From CAVQEG01 sp963711465 (GTDB taxonomy: Bacteria; Bacteroidota; Ignavibacteria; OLB7): 64,000 nt of DNA. The stretch lies in contig CAVQEG010000002.1 of NCBI GenBank assembly GCA_963711465.1, forward strand, positions 124,001-188,000, in the 5' to 3' direction. The notes beneath the pieces were generated by a model. It was given only the letters and a program-made list of their open reading frames with translations. It was not told the origin of the DNA and searched no databases. The position numbers were made by a program, and so were the translations under genes. This document shows positions 17,995-28,682 of the stretch, one piece after another (positions within the stretch are counted from its first letter, which is position 1; each line of letters begins with the position of its first letter).

Positions 17995-20037
17995 CTATGC
18001 CTTGCGCGTGATCGACTCCTCCAGACGTCCGATCTCGTCGCGGATCTCCGCGGCGCGCTCATACTGAAGCTCCCTCGCCGCCAGCTTCATTTCCTCGCGC
18101 AGGTGCTCGACGAGATCCTGTTTCTGTTCGGGCGACATGTACTTGAAGACCGGTTCCTCGACGATCGACGGAGTGGAGCGCTGCTCGGCTTCACGCCGCT
18201 TCTGGTCACGACTGGCCTTCACGTCGGCGATGGCGGTCGAGCCCATGATCGATTCCCGTGACTTGCGAACGGTTCTCGGCGTGATACCGTGCTCGGTGTT
18301 GTAGGCGATCTGCAGTTCGCGTCGGCGCTCACTCTCCTCGATGACTGCCCGCATCGCGTCGGTCATCTTGTCGGCATACATGATCACCAGGCCCTGCTCG
18401 TGGCGCGCGGTGCGCCCGGCGGTCTGCATCAGCGAGCGTTCGCTGCGCAGGAACCCCTCCTTGTCCGCATCGAGAATCGCCACCAGCGACACCTCCGGCA
18501 GATCGAGTCCCTCGCGAAGCAGGTTGACGCCCACCAGCACGTCGAACGATCCAAGTCGCAGCTCGCGCAGGATCTCCACGCGCTCGAGCGCATCGATCTC
18601 CGAGTGCACGTACTGTGTACGAATGCCGAGCTCGATCAGGTACTCGGTCAGATCCTCTGCCATCCGCTTGGTGAGCGTCGTGACCAGCACGCGCTCACGC
18701 TCCTCCATCGTGACGCGCGCACGGATCTCGCCGATGAGGTCGTCGATCTGGTTCTTCACCGGACGAACCTCGATCCGCGGATCGAGCAGCCCCGTCGGTC
18801 GGATGATCTGCTCGACGAACGCGCCCCCGGTCAACTGCAGTTCCAGATCACCCGGCGTCGCTGAGACGAACACCGACTGGTTGATCTTCGCCATGAACTC
18901 GTCGAATTTCAGCGGCCGGTTGTCGAGTGCCGACGGCAGGCGGAATCCATGTTCGACAAGCGTCAGTTTCCGTGCGCGATCGCCGTTGAACATGCCGCGC
19001 ACCTGCGGGAGCGTCACGTGGCTTTCGTCGACGACGAGCAGGAAATCCTCCGGGAAGTAGTCGATGAGCGTTTCGGGCGCTGCACCTGGCGGACGACCGG
19101 CGAGAATCCGTGAGTAATTCTCGATACCCGAACAGTATCCGAGCTCCTTCATCATCTCGAGATCGAACAACGTTCGCTGCTCGAGTCGCTGCGCCTCGAG
19201 CAGCTTCTCATCCTCCCGCAGTTCCCGCAGCCGCACGTCGAGTTCGTCACGAATCTCACCGATGGCACGATTGAGTTCCGGACGCGTGATGACGAAGTGC
19301 TTTGCGGGGTAGATGGTCACCGCATCGCGTTCACGGATCACGTGACCGGAGACGCGCTCGAAGTCACTGATGCGTTCGACTTCATCGCCGAAGAGTTCGA
19401 TTCGAATTCCCTCATCCTCCTGATACGCCGGGATCACCTCCACGACATCGCCGCGAACGCGGAACGTCCCGCGGAAGAAGTCGACATCGTTTCGGTTGTA
19501 ATGAATGTCGGCAAGGCGGTAGAGCAGATCATTGCGCTGGATACGATCGCCCTTTGCAATTCGGACCAGCTGAGAGGCATAGTTGTCCTTCGACCCGATA
19601 CCGTAGATGCAGGAGACCGAGCTGACGATGATCACATCGCGCCGCCCATCGAGCAGCGCGCTGGTGGCTTTGAGGCGTAGTCGGTCGATCTCGTCGTTGA
19701 TATTGAAATCCTTCTCGATGAACGTGTCGGTGCTCGGGATGTAGGCCTCGGGCTGGTAGTAGTCGTAGTAGCTGATGAAGAATTCGACAGCATTCTTCGG
19801 AAAGAAGCTCTTGAACTCACCGTAGAGCTGGGCCGCAAGCGTCTTGTTGTGGCTGATGACCAGTGTCGGTCGCTGCAGCTCCTGGATCATGGAGCTGACG
19901 GTGAAGGTCTTTCCCGAGCCGGTGACACCGAGCAGTACCTGGTATCGATCGCCGTCGTGGATCCCGTGGACGAGCTGGCGGATGGCCTCCGGCTGATCTC
20001 CCGTCGGCTGGTATTCGGAGGTGAGCTGGAACTCCAT
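17995..20037 (-). CDS. uvrB: UvrABC excinuclease subunit B
   Basis: The 680-residue protein is a full-length UvrB, the damage-verifying helicase-like subunit of nucleotide excision repair that is loaded by UvrA and recruits UvrC. Walker A GVTGSGKT is at residues 37-44. The damage-probing beta-hairpin with its tyrosines is at about 89-101 (SYYDYYQPEAYIP). DESH marks the Walker B box, and helicase motif VI appears as QTAGRTAR. The C-terminal UVR domain (about 638-675) carries EMKLAARELQYERAAEIRDE. ATG 20037 (MEFQLTSEYQPTGDQP) is the family start; the frame is open another 118 codons upstream without conservation. No other repair gene is adjacent. Confidence 0.97.
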   Translation of the reverse strand: MEFQLTSEYQPTGDQPEAIRQLVHGIHDGDRYQVLLGVTGSGKTFTVSSMIQELQRPTLVISHNKTLAAQLYGEFKSFFPKNAVEFFISYYDYYQPEAYIPSTDTFIEKDFNINDEIDRLRLKATSALLDGRRDVIIVSSVSCIYGIGSKDNYASQLVRIAKGDRIQRNDLLYRLADIHYNRNDVDFFRGTFRVRGDVVEVIPAYQEDEGIRIELFGDEVERISDFERVSGHVIRERDAVTIYPAKHFVITRPELNRAIGEIRDELDVRLRELREDEKLLEAQRLEQRTLFDLEMMKELGYCSGIENYSRILAGRPPGAAPETLIDYFPEDFLLVVDESHVTLPQVRGMFNGDRARKLTLVEHGFRLPSALDNRPLKFDEFMAKINQSVFVSATPGDLELQLTGGAFVEQIIRPTGLLDPRIEVRPVKNQIDDLIGEIRARVTMEERERVLVTTLTKRMAEDLTEYLIELGIRTQYVHSEIDALERVEILRELRLGSFDVLVGVNLLREGLDLPEVSLVAILDADKEGFLRSERSLMQTAGRTARHEQGLVIMYADKMTDAMRAVIEESERRRELQIAYNTEHGITPRTVRKSRESIMGSTAIADVKASRDQKRREAEQRSTPSIVEEPVFKYMSPEQKQDLVEHLREEMKLAARELQYERAAEIRDEIGRLEESITRKA

Positions 20038-20462
20038 GATGGTGCGGACCCCGTGGTGCAAAAAGAGCAAACCCGAACATAGGGGAACGCGCAATTCAAT
20101 CGCAAGACGTCGGCGGCAGTACAGGCGAAGAGGCCGCGGCCGGAAATCCTGTGTGCCGACTGCGACGTTTTCGTGGATCGTGTCTCCATCATTGTGGCGG
20201 GTGAACGGTCGAAGTCGACCCGTCGGAACCGGCGCATCGTGGTGATCAGGAATCAATCGCAGCCGGCTGGAACCAACGCACCACGAGCCCATCACCACCA
20301 ATCCCAATGACGCCGAGTCTCGCTCACCATGGACTTCAGTCCAGGGGCGGGAGGCCCGAGAGGAACCAACGATCCAAGATTTCCGCATCATCCTCGAGAG
20401 TCACGTCAGTCCTCGGAGAGCGGGCGGAAGGGCCTCCGCTTCCACAGCGAACTCGGCACCGC
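20038..20462. other. Intergenic stretch, no gene seen
   Basis: These 425 bases between the uvrB start and the stop of the propeller-like lipoprotein hold only short overlapping open frames with arginine-rich, low-complexity translations typical of non-coding GC-rich DNA. A weak -7-like element (TATGTTCG, one mismatch) lies on the minus strand about 38 bases before uvrB. No RNA gene or repeat was recognised. Confidence 0.5.
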
Positions 20463-21392
20463 CTACCGCAGCCGAAGCACGTGCACCCGTACAAGATTCG
20501 GCTCGACGTCGAAGTACACGAACCACCTCGCGGTTGCCGCCCACTGGAACGGGTCATAATCCGGACGTGCCCGCGGATGCTCCTCGAGTCGTATCAGTCC
20601 CACGGGACTTCGGGCGAAGTAGTGACCTCCTCGCATCTCGACGGTGAGAAACGGATTCGCCCCCAGTTCCTCCGTACCACCCCGATCGTCGACCGTCACG
20701 ATCCGCACGTCACCTCCCTCGATTTCGAGCACCTCGCGTTCCGTCGGGCAGTACACTTCTGCAAACGTGGTGTCGTGTCGAAGGAAGAATTTTTCGGTGC
20801 GCCAGTATCGTTCCGGAAGCGAGGTCACCCGCACCAGTCGCATCGCGCCGTCCAGTTCGCGAACGGTGTCGTCGTAGCCGCACAGGAAGAGATGTCCGCC
20901 GTTGGCGACGATGTCGTTGGGCTTCAGAGCGTCGTCGTCGACGATCGGGCGACTGCACGTAATGGCACCGCTCCACAGATCGATGCGCTTCACGTTGCCG
21001 TGATAGCTGTCGACGATGTACGCGGCATCACCGAGGATGGCTACCGCGTTCGGTCCTCGGGCGAACGGACCCTGATCGGAGTCGAAGCCGAATGAATCAC
21101 GAACCCCGTTGTCGACATGATAGATGTAGGCGAGCTCCTCGATCGGCTGCCGAAGTACGGTGTCGCCGTCGGATTCAGGGGGAGCGATCGGCTCGAGTGC
21201 CGCAGTCGAACGGGTGTCCGGAGCATCGGTCGTGGACGCCGCCGGGCCCGACGAATCAGCCATGGTCCGGTCGAAGCCGGCCGACGCAACGGAGTCGCCC
21301 GGTCGCGTGGTCATCTCCGAGGGACAGGAACAGCCCGCGATCGTGAAGGCCGCCACTACGAGACTGCAGACGGACAGATTCCACTGGTGCAT
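20463..21392 (-). CDS. Lipoprotein with beta-propeller-like repeats, function unknown
   Basis: The 309-residue protein has a lipoprotein signal ending in IAGC (lipidated Cys21), then a Ser/Thr/Pro/Ala-rich linker to about residue 85. The rest looks like blades of a propeller: GPNAVAILGDAAYIVDSYHG, GHLFLCGYDDTVRELDG and similar 40-50 residue units in which a strand reporting a variable is followed by a Gly-Asp or His-Gly turn. No catalytic motif is visible. It lies 78 bases downstream of the RHS gene on the same strand, with a strong hairpin in between. It could be an immunity or accessory factor for the RHS protein, but that rests on position and envelope location alone. Confidence 0.68.
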   Translation of the reverse strand: MHQWNLSVCSLVVAAFTIAGCSCPSEMTTRPGDSVASAGFDRTMADSSGPAASTTDAPDTRSTAALEPIAPPESDGDTVLRQPIEELAYIYHVDNGVRDSFGFDSDQGPFARGPNAVAILGDAAYIVDSYHGNVKRIDLWSGAITCSRPIVDDDALKPNDIVANGGHLFLCGYDDTVRELDGAMRLVRVTSLPERYWRTEKFFLRHDTTFAEVYCPTEREVLEIEGGDVRIVTVDDRGGTEELGANPFLTVEMRGGHYFARSPVGLIRLEEHPRARPDYDPFQWAATARWFVYFDVEPNLVRVHVLRLR

Positions 21393-21414
21393 GTGAATAG
21401 CGTGTGAGCCGACG

Positions 21415-21449
21415 GGAGCCGGTCCGGCGGGATGGACCGGACCGGCTCC
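21415..21449 (-). terminator. Hairpin after the RHS gene
   Basis: A perfect 11-base stem (GGAGCCGGTCC pairing with GGACCGGCTCC) with a 13-base loop begins 21 bases beyond the RHS stop and before the downstream lipoprotein. No T-tract. It may end the RHS transcript or reduce read-through into the lipoprotein gene. Confidence 0.55.
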
Positions 21450-21470
21450 GGGCGGCGTGAGGGAATTCGG

Positions 21471-24400
21471 TTACCGAACGACAGAGGGAACCGCCGAACC
21501 CGAGGATGGGTGCGGCTCCCGCGCCGGTGTGCTCGCCTGGTCGGGCGAATCCCACTTCCAGTATCCGTGAATGCGCCTGTCGAGGTAGCGCCGGCCTCCC
21601 GGCGTCACCAGCGTGCGGGCAGGCCCGTTCGCGCTGCTCGATGAATGAATCATCGTGAATGACCTGACGTGGCCGTTCTTGCCGCGGTGCACCGATTCGA
21701 TGATGCCGACGTGGAAGCCCCAACCGCCGGTTCGGAACGTGACGATGTTGCCGGGCTCGAGCTGGTCGAGACGCGTTGGCTCCGAACCCTGCTCCAGCTG
21801 CTGCACACCGGTGCCTCGTCCCTGACCGACGGGATCCTCGAGTCCGGCAGCCCGAATGCAGTTCGAGACGAGTCCCGAGCAATCCACGTTGTGGCCCGGT
21901 CCTCCCTTCGCACCCAGCTTGTAGTGCGACGACCCCTTCTTGTCCACGTACTTGCGCGCCGTTTCAAGTGCTCGCGCGCGCTCCGCCGAATCGAGTCCGG
22001 TCGGATCGGAATAGGTCACCGGACTGTTCATCGCGTAGTGGTACGGAGTCAGCGACGGATGCTTCTGCCACATCGGATCGACGCTGAGGAACCGTCCCAG
22101 GAGCGGATCGTACCGCCTCGCGCCGAAGTCGCCGAGCCCACTCTCCACATCCTGTTCGCGACCGACGAATCCCTGCCGTGGTGGCAAGCCGGTAACCGCC
22201 GTGCCGAAGGGCCGGTAGTCATGCGCCCCCAGCACCGTTCCATGCTCGTCGAAGACGATCCGCGTCGACCCCTGATGATCGGTCACGCGGAATTCCTTCC
22301 GTCCCGAGGCGATCGCCGGATCGGGTCGGACGGTGATCCGCGCCAGTCCGCCGTCGATCGTGTTGTACTCGACCGGATACATGCGGACCGTGCGTCCGGG
22401 AACGCCGCAGGCGAGTGTGTCGTCGGTGCCGTGATAGACAGCCAGCTGTTCACCGGTGGCACCCAGGAGGTAGTAGACGCGCGGCATCGAGGCCATCGGA
22501 TCGACGTGCGCGGTGGGAGAGACGACCTGGCGGCGACTCTCCCGCTCACCTTGTGGATTGTACCGGTAGCGCCACTCCTCCGGTCCGGGCAGGAACGGAT
22601 CAATCCGCCGGTACTGCCACAGCAGCTTCCGGTAGCTCCACCGGTACTGCTCGGTGGCCGGCGTCGGAACGGTCGGATCGAACCACTGGCGCTGCAGACG
22701 CGCGCCGTCGCCGTCGTGCGCGTACACGACGAGTCCGCCGCTGCCGACCGGATCGACGACGCCCGTTGACGCAGCGCGATCCGGTCCTCCATCGCCATAC
22801 GTGTTGTCCGTCCGCGACCCGTCCGTGCTCGCTGCGGACGTCCTGTTGCCGACACGATCGAAGGTGTACGAGGTCGTCTGCGCACCGTCATTCCACCGAT
22901 CCATCCGGTTGGCGGCGTCGTAGTCGAACGTATCGACACGATGGACCGTCCTGTCGATGTCCTTTCCCTTGAGCGTCACTCGATCGGCGCGATCACGCGT
23001 CGTTCGCTGCACGCGTCCGCCGGGATCGTAGGCGACGATCTCCTGGAACAGCAGTCGCTGGCCGGTCTGATCGTTCGAAACGGCCCGGATCGAATCGATC
23101 CAGCGACGGGCGGTGTACGAGTAGTCGATCAGCGCCTGTGCCTGCGGGTACGCGGCTCGCGCGAGATCCCCCTGCGGCGTGTACGAGAAGACCATGTCCG
23201 CCGTCTCACGAGGTCTGTCGATCACGGTCGGATAGTGCGGCGAAGCCACACCGAGTCCGCCACCCACCGGCGAGAGCCGCGACCACACGCTGTCGACGCG
23301 ACCGTTGGCGTCATAGCCGTACCACGTCGTGTAGCTGCGGAACGGATCGGATACACGCACCGATCGAACCTGATTCAGGGAGTTGTAGCGGTAGTAGACC
23401 GCGTCGAATCCGAGGTTGTCCGTGTAGCGCAACAGCGCCTCGAGCCGGCCCCGCTCGTCGTAGCTGAGCGTCATGAAGTGATAGGGTTGACCGCCATGTT
23501 CACGGTAGGCGATCGCCGACTCGCGGTCCCGTTGATTGCGCACCGACCCGTGCGGAGCCAGACTGTCCCATACCGCCCGAACCGGGAAGGCCGACCAGAC
23601 CGGCCCCAGCGTTCGCGGCATCGTGTCGTACCGAATCACCATCCTCGCGAACTGCGGATACCGCGCGATGTTCTCGAAATCCGACAGTGTTGCAGTGGGA
23701 TTCGTACGCGGTTGCCAGACCCTTGCGGTCGTTCGGAGCACCGGCCCTACCGGCAGATCGGCGTCGGCGAACGCCGGATTCGGCAACGGCACGCAATCAC
23801 TGGAGTCCAGCTTCCACGTCGGGTCCGTCCACAGTCCGGGTGCTGGAATGGTGCCTCCGAATGCGTAGAGCTCCGAGTCCCACAACAGCGATGCGTTTGC
23901 CGTCAAAAGCGCTCGCGAACTGTCGAGCATTCCGCGGCTCGAAGCGAGGTTGATCCGCGTCGGATCGGCGAGGTCGGTGAATCGGATGTCCGGGCCTCCA
24001 CCGTCGCTCGTCGTCGCCCCCGGCCTGATGGCGATGCCCGCCGTGCCGGCGTGTGGATCGCCGGGTCCGAAGGATGCCTCTCCGACGAGGGTCAGCCGAT
24101 CGAGATCGTCGTATTCATAGAACGTCATCAGACTGTCGGCGTCCTGCTGTCGTGACTCCGAGAACCGCAGGTTGCCGACCGGATCGTACGCGAAGCTCGC
24201 CCGGCCGAAGTCGGGATGCGTTCGCGCGCTGACGTTGCCGAAGGGATCGTACTCGTACGTGGTGGCGTTGCCCGATGGATCGACCGTGCGCAGCAGCCGC
24301 CCGGTCATGTCGTAGTCGAATGTCGTCGTCAGTCGCATTCCTGCCGTGTCGACCACCTCGCGCCGGATACGATCGAACGCATCGCGGTATCGCGCCGTGG

Positions 24401-27400
24401 CGATTCCGTTCTCGTCGACGGTCACCTCCCGGCATGCGAACCCGCACAGCTCCTGATCGCCGATGCCGAAGTCCTCCAACGGTCGCCCGACCCGGTAGGT
24501 GGTCGTCCGATGCGATCCATCGGGATAGGTAACCTCGGCAACCCGCCCCTGGGCGTCCCAGGTCGTGGCGGTGACGTTGCCCTCCTGGTCCTTCTTCGTC
24601 AGTGGTTCGTCGAATCCCGAGTAGGTGGTAACCAACGAATCGATCCGCCCGTGCAGTGTGTGGTCGAGCGTGCGAATCTCACTGCGCGCCACCAGTCCGT
24701 CGGCTCCTGCGCGATGCACCGATTGCGTATAGCGACGCAATGCTCCCTGCATGATGGAATTGTCGAAGAGGTTCGACGTGTGGCGGTAGTCGTCGATCTT
24801 CGAACGCACCGTCGTCGACAGCGAGTCGTCGTCGTGGACGAACGCGATCGTGTAGTCGGCATGATCGTCCACACGGCGGAATCGTCCTTTGAGCACGAGC
24901 CGCGGACGCGTGTCTTCGGCGTCATTGGCGAACGCCACACTGCCGCCCACGGTCTGCATCTTCAGCGAGATGTCGATCGGCGTTCCCGCCGCCGCCGCCG
25001 CGAGCAGCTGGTTGCGGATCGTCGTCAGATCGATGTCGAAGCGTGCCACCCTGGAGACGGGAGTGGTCGAGACCGGCAGACAGATCGTCGGAATTCCTCC
25101 GGATCCACCCGTCAGGATTCCGTTTGTGCCACCACCGCCCGGAACCGTTCGCCCACCGACACCGTCGTCTCCCGTTCCTGAATGATCGGTCGGACAATTC
25201 AGATTCGTGAACGTGCGGCGCATCTGCACCGTCCCGCCGATGGCGACGTTCGCATCGAGCGTCAGGCAGCTTCCTTCGTAGGAAAGCACGACCAGCTCCA
25301 GACGAGCGCTGTCGAGCCGCTCGGCCAGCCGCAGCGGATGCCGTTCGCCGGCAACGATCACCACATGCCCGGTGCGCTCACTGCGCGGTACGTACGCCAG
25401 CGACGTATCGCGACAGTAGTCGAGCGTGCCCGACGCCCGGCCCTTCTCGGTTCCATCGGCCTTGTCGCATGGACACTTTGGCGCACCCTGGACCGCAACC
25501 GACGCCTCCAGCCCCACGGGGTCCACAATGACGGTATCCTGCAGCGATCGTTCGCCGCTGTAGTGACCTCCGGGACAATCGACGGTGCTCCGCTGCACCG
25601 TATCGATCGTATACCCTCGCATCGTGACGGTCTGGACGCCTTCGAACGAGGGTGCCTGCGTCGTGTCGGCGCGGAAGTCGTACGGAAGCCACGCGGTGAG
25701 CAACCGCCCATTGCGATCGTAGTCGAATCGCGAATACCAGCCGTTCGCGTCGATCTGGCCGTCGGCGAGTCCGAAGAACGTCCTGCCATAGTACCTCCGC
25801 AGCGTGTCCGTCACGACGGCACCGCGTTGTGGATCCTGAGCCGGAAACCGGCGAACCAGTCGCTCCTCGATCGCCGGACGACCGAACCGATACGAATCGA
25901 ACGAGCCGCCGTCGATCCGCGTCCGGCCTTCGGAGTCGTCGTCGTAGCGGATGCGCGCGATCGGACCGTAGGCGGAGTCCTCGGGATCCAACAGCGACGG
26001 ACGGTAGAAGTCGTAGGCGTACCGGACGGTGGCACCGTTCGCATTGGTCCTTCGGATCAGCAGCCCTTCGTCGTTCGCCTCGGCGGGTCCGTACTCATAG
26101 CTGTACCGCAGCCGATGCCGTTCGCCACTTCCTACGAGCGAATCGCTGAGCACGCGCCCGCGCAGATACGCAGAGTCGAGCGGGTAGGCGCCGGCGTAGT
26201 AGGCGTTGATGATTCCACCCGTGATTACTCCGTCCTCGTTGTAATGCACCGTTCGCCGCACCAGGTTGTGGTGCGACGGCACCATCAATTCGAACGTGTC
26301 GACGACGTCCCGATACACGGCGTAGCGCGGATCGAACATCGCCTTCTCCCACTGCAGGTCTGTGTGCGAGGCGCGCCATCGTGCTATCGTGGCGATCTTG
26401 TCCCACACCCTCTCGCGTATCGCCGTGTCGCTGGCAATCACCTGCGGCAGGTGCAGGTACTCGGTCACCGTCAGCGCTGCACGCGCATTGCTGTCGCGCA
26501 GCGCACACGAGGCGCACGGGCAACTGACATACTCCCGCCGCGTGCCGACGGCCCGGCCGTACTTCCGCATCAGCGAATCCGTACCTCCGAACGCATTGAC
26601 CGTCGTGGTGTCGTAGTAGAATTCGCTCACCGTCTTCAGGATCCCGTTGACCACCGTTCTTCGCAAGGCCGGTTCGTACAGGTACGGCCCGAGCCGCTCG
26701 GTGGACGTCGTGGTGATCGAAGTGTCGCCGGCAGCAATCTCCTCGATCGTGTCCAGCGTCGTGCGCCAGGCGCGCGGCATCCAGTACATGTAGTTGTCGA
26801 GCAGATGTCGGCTGAACGCATAGTGATTCGTTCGCCACACTCCGGTGATGGCGTCGGTCGCGACGTGCGTGGAGCTGGTCACGAACGTGGAATCCCGATG
26901 CGGCCAGGTGAACGTGTAGAGATCGGTACGCAGCAGCCGGTCGCACGGATCGTACTTGTAGATGCGCCCCGCGACGTTGTTCAGTGCATACGCGTCGAAC
27001 GTCTGCTCCTCACCCGTGTCGCCGACGAGCACACACGAATCCCCGCTGCTGCCGACCCGATGCGTCGCCGGACTCTCGTAGCCGATCCGGTAGCGCGCCG
27101 ACGGTTCGGAGATTCCACTGAGCCGCCAGTTGTCCAACCGCACCGATACGCGGTTGGATCCCGAGGCGGTGCGCGGAAACCCGAAGTCCCGATAGATCCT
27201 CCGGTATCGTTCGTAGTCGAACCTCGTCGACCGCCCTTCCGGATCGATGATCTCGGTGACCATCCCGAGCCACGAGGAATACTGCGACGCATAGTCGGTC
27301 GCCCCCGCATCCGGATAGGTCGCCAGCTCCTGTGATCGCCAGCCGATGTACCCGATCTGACGGAACGGAATCGACGATGCTCCGGATGCGGCCCCGCCTC

Positions 27401-28601
27401 CATTGACACGGCCGATCTTCAGCAGCGTCGTCCGACCCAGTGCCTCGATCGACACGTAGTTCGGTCCGTAGCTGATCGTGTGTCCCGTGAATCCCGTCAG
27501 CAGCGCCCTCCCCAGCGTCGAGTCGGCAAACGAAAACGTCTGTCCACCCACCGTGCCGTACCCGGGGTTGTGCCGCGAATACTGGAACTGTATCGCCTGC
27601 CCGCTCGCGCAGCGGATCTCCTGCAGGTAGAACACCGTCGGTCCCGCCGTCGGTCCGCCGAACCTGTTCGCCTCGAGTTCACCGTGATTGTTCAGGTATG
27701 CGCCCATCCCATACGGCGCCGTCCACTCGCGGAACACATACTCCAGTCCGTCGCCGGGGAAGTAGTGCACCTTGCGCGGCATGAATTCATAGTCGCCCGA
27801 GAGAAACTGCTCCACATGCGCCGGCCAGTCGGTCGAGTCCAGCTCCACGTATGCGAACCCCGTGTTGTTCGCCGAGTTGACGTAGTAGTAGCCGGAGTAC
27901 AGCTCCGGTCGGTTGTGCGGGGCCTCGCCGTCCGGCGGCTGATTGTTGAACAGCTCGAGCACGCTCCCGTCGTCGCGAAGGAGCCGGATCGCGTCCGTGT
28001 ACAACGGATGCGACGGAGCGCCGATCGCCTCGAAATCCGCCATCCGATTCGACGCGTCGTATCCATCGATGGTCCAGACCAGATCGCCGTCGTCGAAGTC
28101 GAATCCGATGTCCTTGTTCTTCTCGATGTCCGCGAGCAACGGATTGCAGTGGAATTGCGTCGTCGCCGAAATCACCTGCACGGCGAATCCGTTGACGCCG
28201 AGGATCCACGCGGGTCGATTCTGGTGGAACTTGCGCCACCCGCCATAGATCGGATAATTGACGTCGGCACTGTTGGCCAGATCCGGCGGGTGCACCGATT
28301 CGTCATACGCCACGTACGATGTGAACGCCACCGAACCGCAGTAGTTCAGATTGACGTCGAACGTGTATCCGCGCGAATTGAACGACGATATCGGATAGGT
28401 GTAACTGACGTTTCCGTTCGAATTCGACACCATCAGATTTCCATCGACCGAAATCGTCTTTCCGTCCCGATATCCTCGTTCGTCGTACAGCTCCGATGTG
28501 CGCTTCAGATCGAATGCGCCCCGCGCGTACTGTGCCCTGAGTTCGGTGGCACACAACAGCGCGAACAGTGCGATCCATGCTACCATGTATCGGTTCATCA
28601 T
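21471..28601 (-). CDS. Secreted RHS/YD-repeat protein with C-terminal NlpC/P60 domain
   Basis: This 2376-residue protein has a Sec signal peptide (residues 1-24) and a GAGGGGAG ribosome binding site just before tandem ATGs. The body has many RHS/YD repeats (for example YEYDPFGNVSARTHPDFG). A Gly-rich insertion at about 1050-1240 resembles a DNRLRE-type carbohydrate-binding module. The RHS core ends with the LGRFLSVDPMWQ and YAMNSPVTYSDPTGL motifs near residues 2170-2203. The last 173 residues are a separate domain with an NlpC/P60 pattern: DCSG (Cys2241), HVGI (His2297) and a later His2319 as candidate catalytic residues. RHS shells usually encapsulate a C-terminal toxin, so this is a plausible peptidoglycan- or amide-cleaving effector. 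Export is by Sec, with no T6SS or T9SS signal visible. Confidence 0.88.
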   Translation of the reverse strand: MMNRYMVAWIALFALLCATELRAQYARGAFDLKRTSELYDERGYRDGKTISVDGNLMVSNSNGNVSYTYPISSFNSRGYTFDVNLNYCGSVAFTSYVAYDESVHPPDLANSADVNYPIYGGWRKFHQNRPAWILGVNGFAVQVISATTQFHCNPLLADIEKNKDIGFDFDDGDLVWTIDGYDASNRMADFEAIGAPSHPLYTDAIRLLRDDGSVLELFNNQPPDGEAPHNRPELYSGYYYVNSANNTGFAYVELDSTDWPAHVEQFLSGDYEFMPRKVHYFPGDGLEYVFREWTAPYGMGAYLNNHGELEANRFGGPTAGPTVFYLQEIRCASGQAIQFQYSRHNPGYGTVGGQTFSFADSTLGRALLTGFTGHTISYGPNYVSIEALGRTTLLKIGRVNGGGAASGASSIPFRQIGYIGWRSQELATYPDAGATDYASQYSSWLGMVTEIIDPEGRSTRFDYERYRRIYRDFGFPRTASGSNRVSVRLDNWRLSGISEPSARYRIGYESPATHRVGSSGDSCVLVGDTGEEQTFDAYALNNVAGRIYKYDPCDRLLRTDLYTFTWPHRDSTFVTSSTHVATDAITGVWRTNHYAFSRHLLDNYMYWMPRAWRTTLDTIEEIAAGDTSITTTSTERLGPYLYEPALRRTVVNGILKTVSEFYYDTTTVNAFGGTDSLMRKYGRAVGTRREYVSCPCASCALRDSNARAALTVTEYLHLPQVIASDTAIRERVWDKIATIARWRASHTDLQWEKAMFDPRYAVYRDVVDTFELMVPSHHNLVRRTVHYNEDGVITGGIINAYYAGAYPLDSAYLRGRVLSDSLVGSGERHRLRYSYEYGPAEANDEGLLIRRTNANGATVRYAYDFYRPSLLDPEDSAYGPIARIRYDDDSEGRTRIDGGSFDSYRFGRPAIEERLVRRFPAQDPQRGAVVTDTLRRYYGRTFFGLADGQIDANGWYSRFDYDRNGRLLTAWLPYDFRADTTQAPSFEGVQTVTMRGYTIDTVQRSTVDCPGGHYSGERSLQDTVIVDPVGLEASVAVQGAPKCPCDKADGTEKGRASGTLDYCRDTSLAYVPRSERTGHVVIVAGERHPLRLAERLDSARLELVVLSYEGSCLTLDANVAIGGTVQMRRTFTNLNCPTDHSGTGDDGVGGRTVPGGGGTNGILTGGSGGIPTICLPVSTTPVSRVARFDIDLTTIRNQLLAAAAAGTPIDISLKMQTVGGSVAFANDAEDTRPRLVLKGRFRRVDDHADYTIAFVHDDDSLSTTVRSKIDDYRHTSNLFDNSIMQGALRRYTQSVHRAGADGLVARSEIRTLDHTLHGRIDSLVTTYSGFDEPLTKKDQEGNVTATTWDAQGRVAEVTYPDGSHRTTTYRVGRPLEDFGIGDQELCGFACREVTVDENGIATARYRDAFDRIRREVVDTAGMRLTTTFDYDMTGRLLRTVDPSGNATTYEYDPFGNVSARTHPDFGRASFAYDPVGNLRFSESRQQDADSLMTFYEYDDLDRLTLVGEASFGPGDPHAGTAGIAIRPGATTSDGGGPDIRFTDLADPTRINLASSRGMLDSSRALLTANASLLWDSELYAFGGTIPAPGLWTDPTWKLDSSDCVPLPNPAFADADLPVGPVLRTTARVWQPRTNPTATLSDFENIARYPQFARMVIRYDTMPRTLGPVWSAFPVRAVWDSLAPHGSVRNQRDRESAIAYREHGGQPYHFMTLSYDERGRLEALLRYTDNLGFDAVYYRYNSLNQVRSVRVSDPFRSYTTWYGYDANGRVDSVWSRLSPVGGGLGVASPHYPTVIDRPRETADMVFSYTPQGDLARAAYPQAQALIDYSYTARRWIDSIRAVSNDQTGQRLLFQEIVAYDPGGRVQRTTRDRADRVTLKGKDIDRTVHRVDTFDYDAANRMDRWNDGAQTTSYTFDRVGNRTSAASTDGSRTDNTYGDGGPDRAASTGVVDPVGSGGLVVYAHDGDGARLQRQWFDPTVPTPATEQYRWSYRKLLWQYRRIDPFLPGPEEWRYRYNPQGERESRRQVVSPTAHVDPMASMPRVYYLLGATGEQLAVYHGTDDTLACGVPGRTVRMYPVEYNTIDGGLARITVRPDPAIASGRKEFRVTDHQGSTRIVFDEHGTVLGAHDYRPFGTAVTGLPPRQGFVGREQDVESGLGDFGARRYDPLLGRFLSVDPMWQKHPSLTPYHYAMNSPVTYSDPTGLDSAERARALETARKYVDKKGSSHYKLGAKGGPGHNVDCSGLVSNCIRAAGLEDPVGQGRGTGVQQLEQGSEPTRLDQLEPGNIVTFRTGGWGFHVGIIESVHRGKNGHVRSFTMIHSSSSANGPARTLVTPGGRRYLDRRIHGYWKWDSPDQASTPAREPHPSSGSAVPSVVR

Positions 28602-28635
28602 TCTCCCCTCTCGATTGTGGTGGTGATTGCGGACC

Positions 28636-28658
28636 CGCCACCGCGGAGGGCGGTGGCG
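28636..28658 (-). terminator. Hairpin between the T9SS-like gene and the RHS gene
   Basis: A perfect 9-base stem (CGCCACCGC pairing with GCGGTGGCG) with a 5-base loop lies between the stop at 28683 and the RHS start at 28601. No T-tract. Likely an intrinsic terminator or an attenuating structure in the leader of the RHS gene. Confidence 0.52.
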
Positions 28659-28682
28659 TCAATCAGCGTCGGCGGACCTGGA

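Noticed and set aside
20038..20462. Small open frames in the gap upstream of uvrB
   Set aside because: They overlap in several frames, lack ribosome binding sites and encode Arg/Ser/Gly-rich translations typical of non-coding GC-rich DNA.
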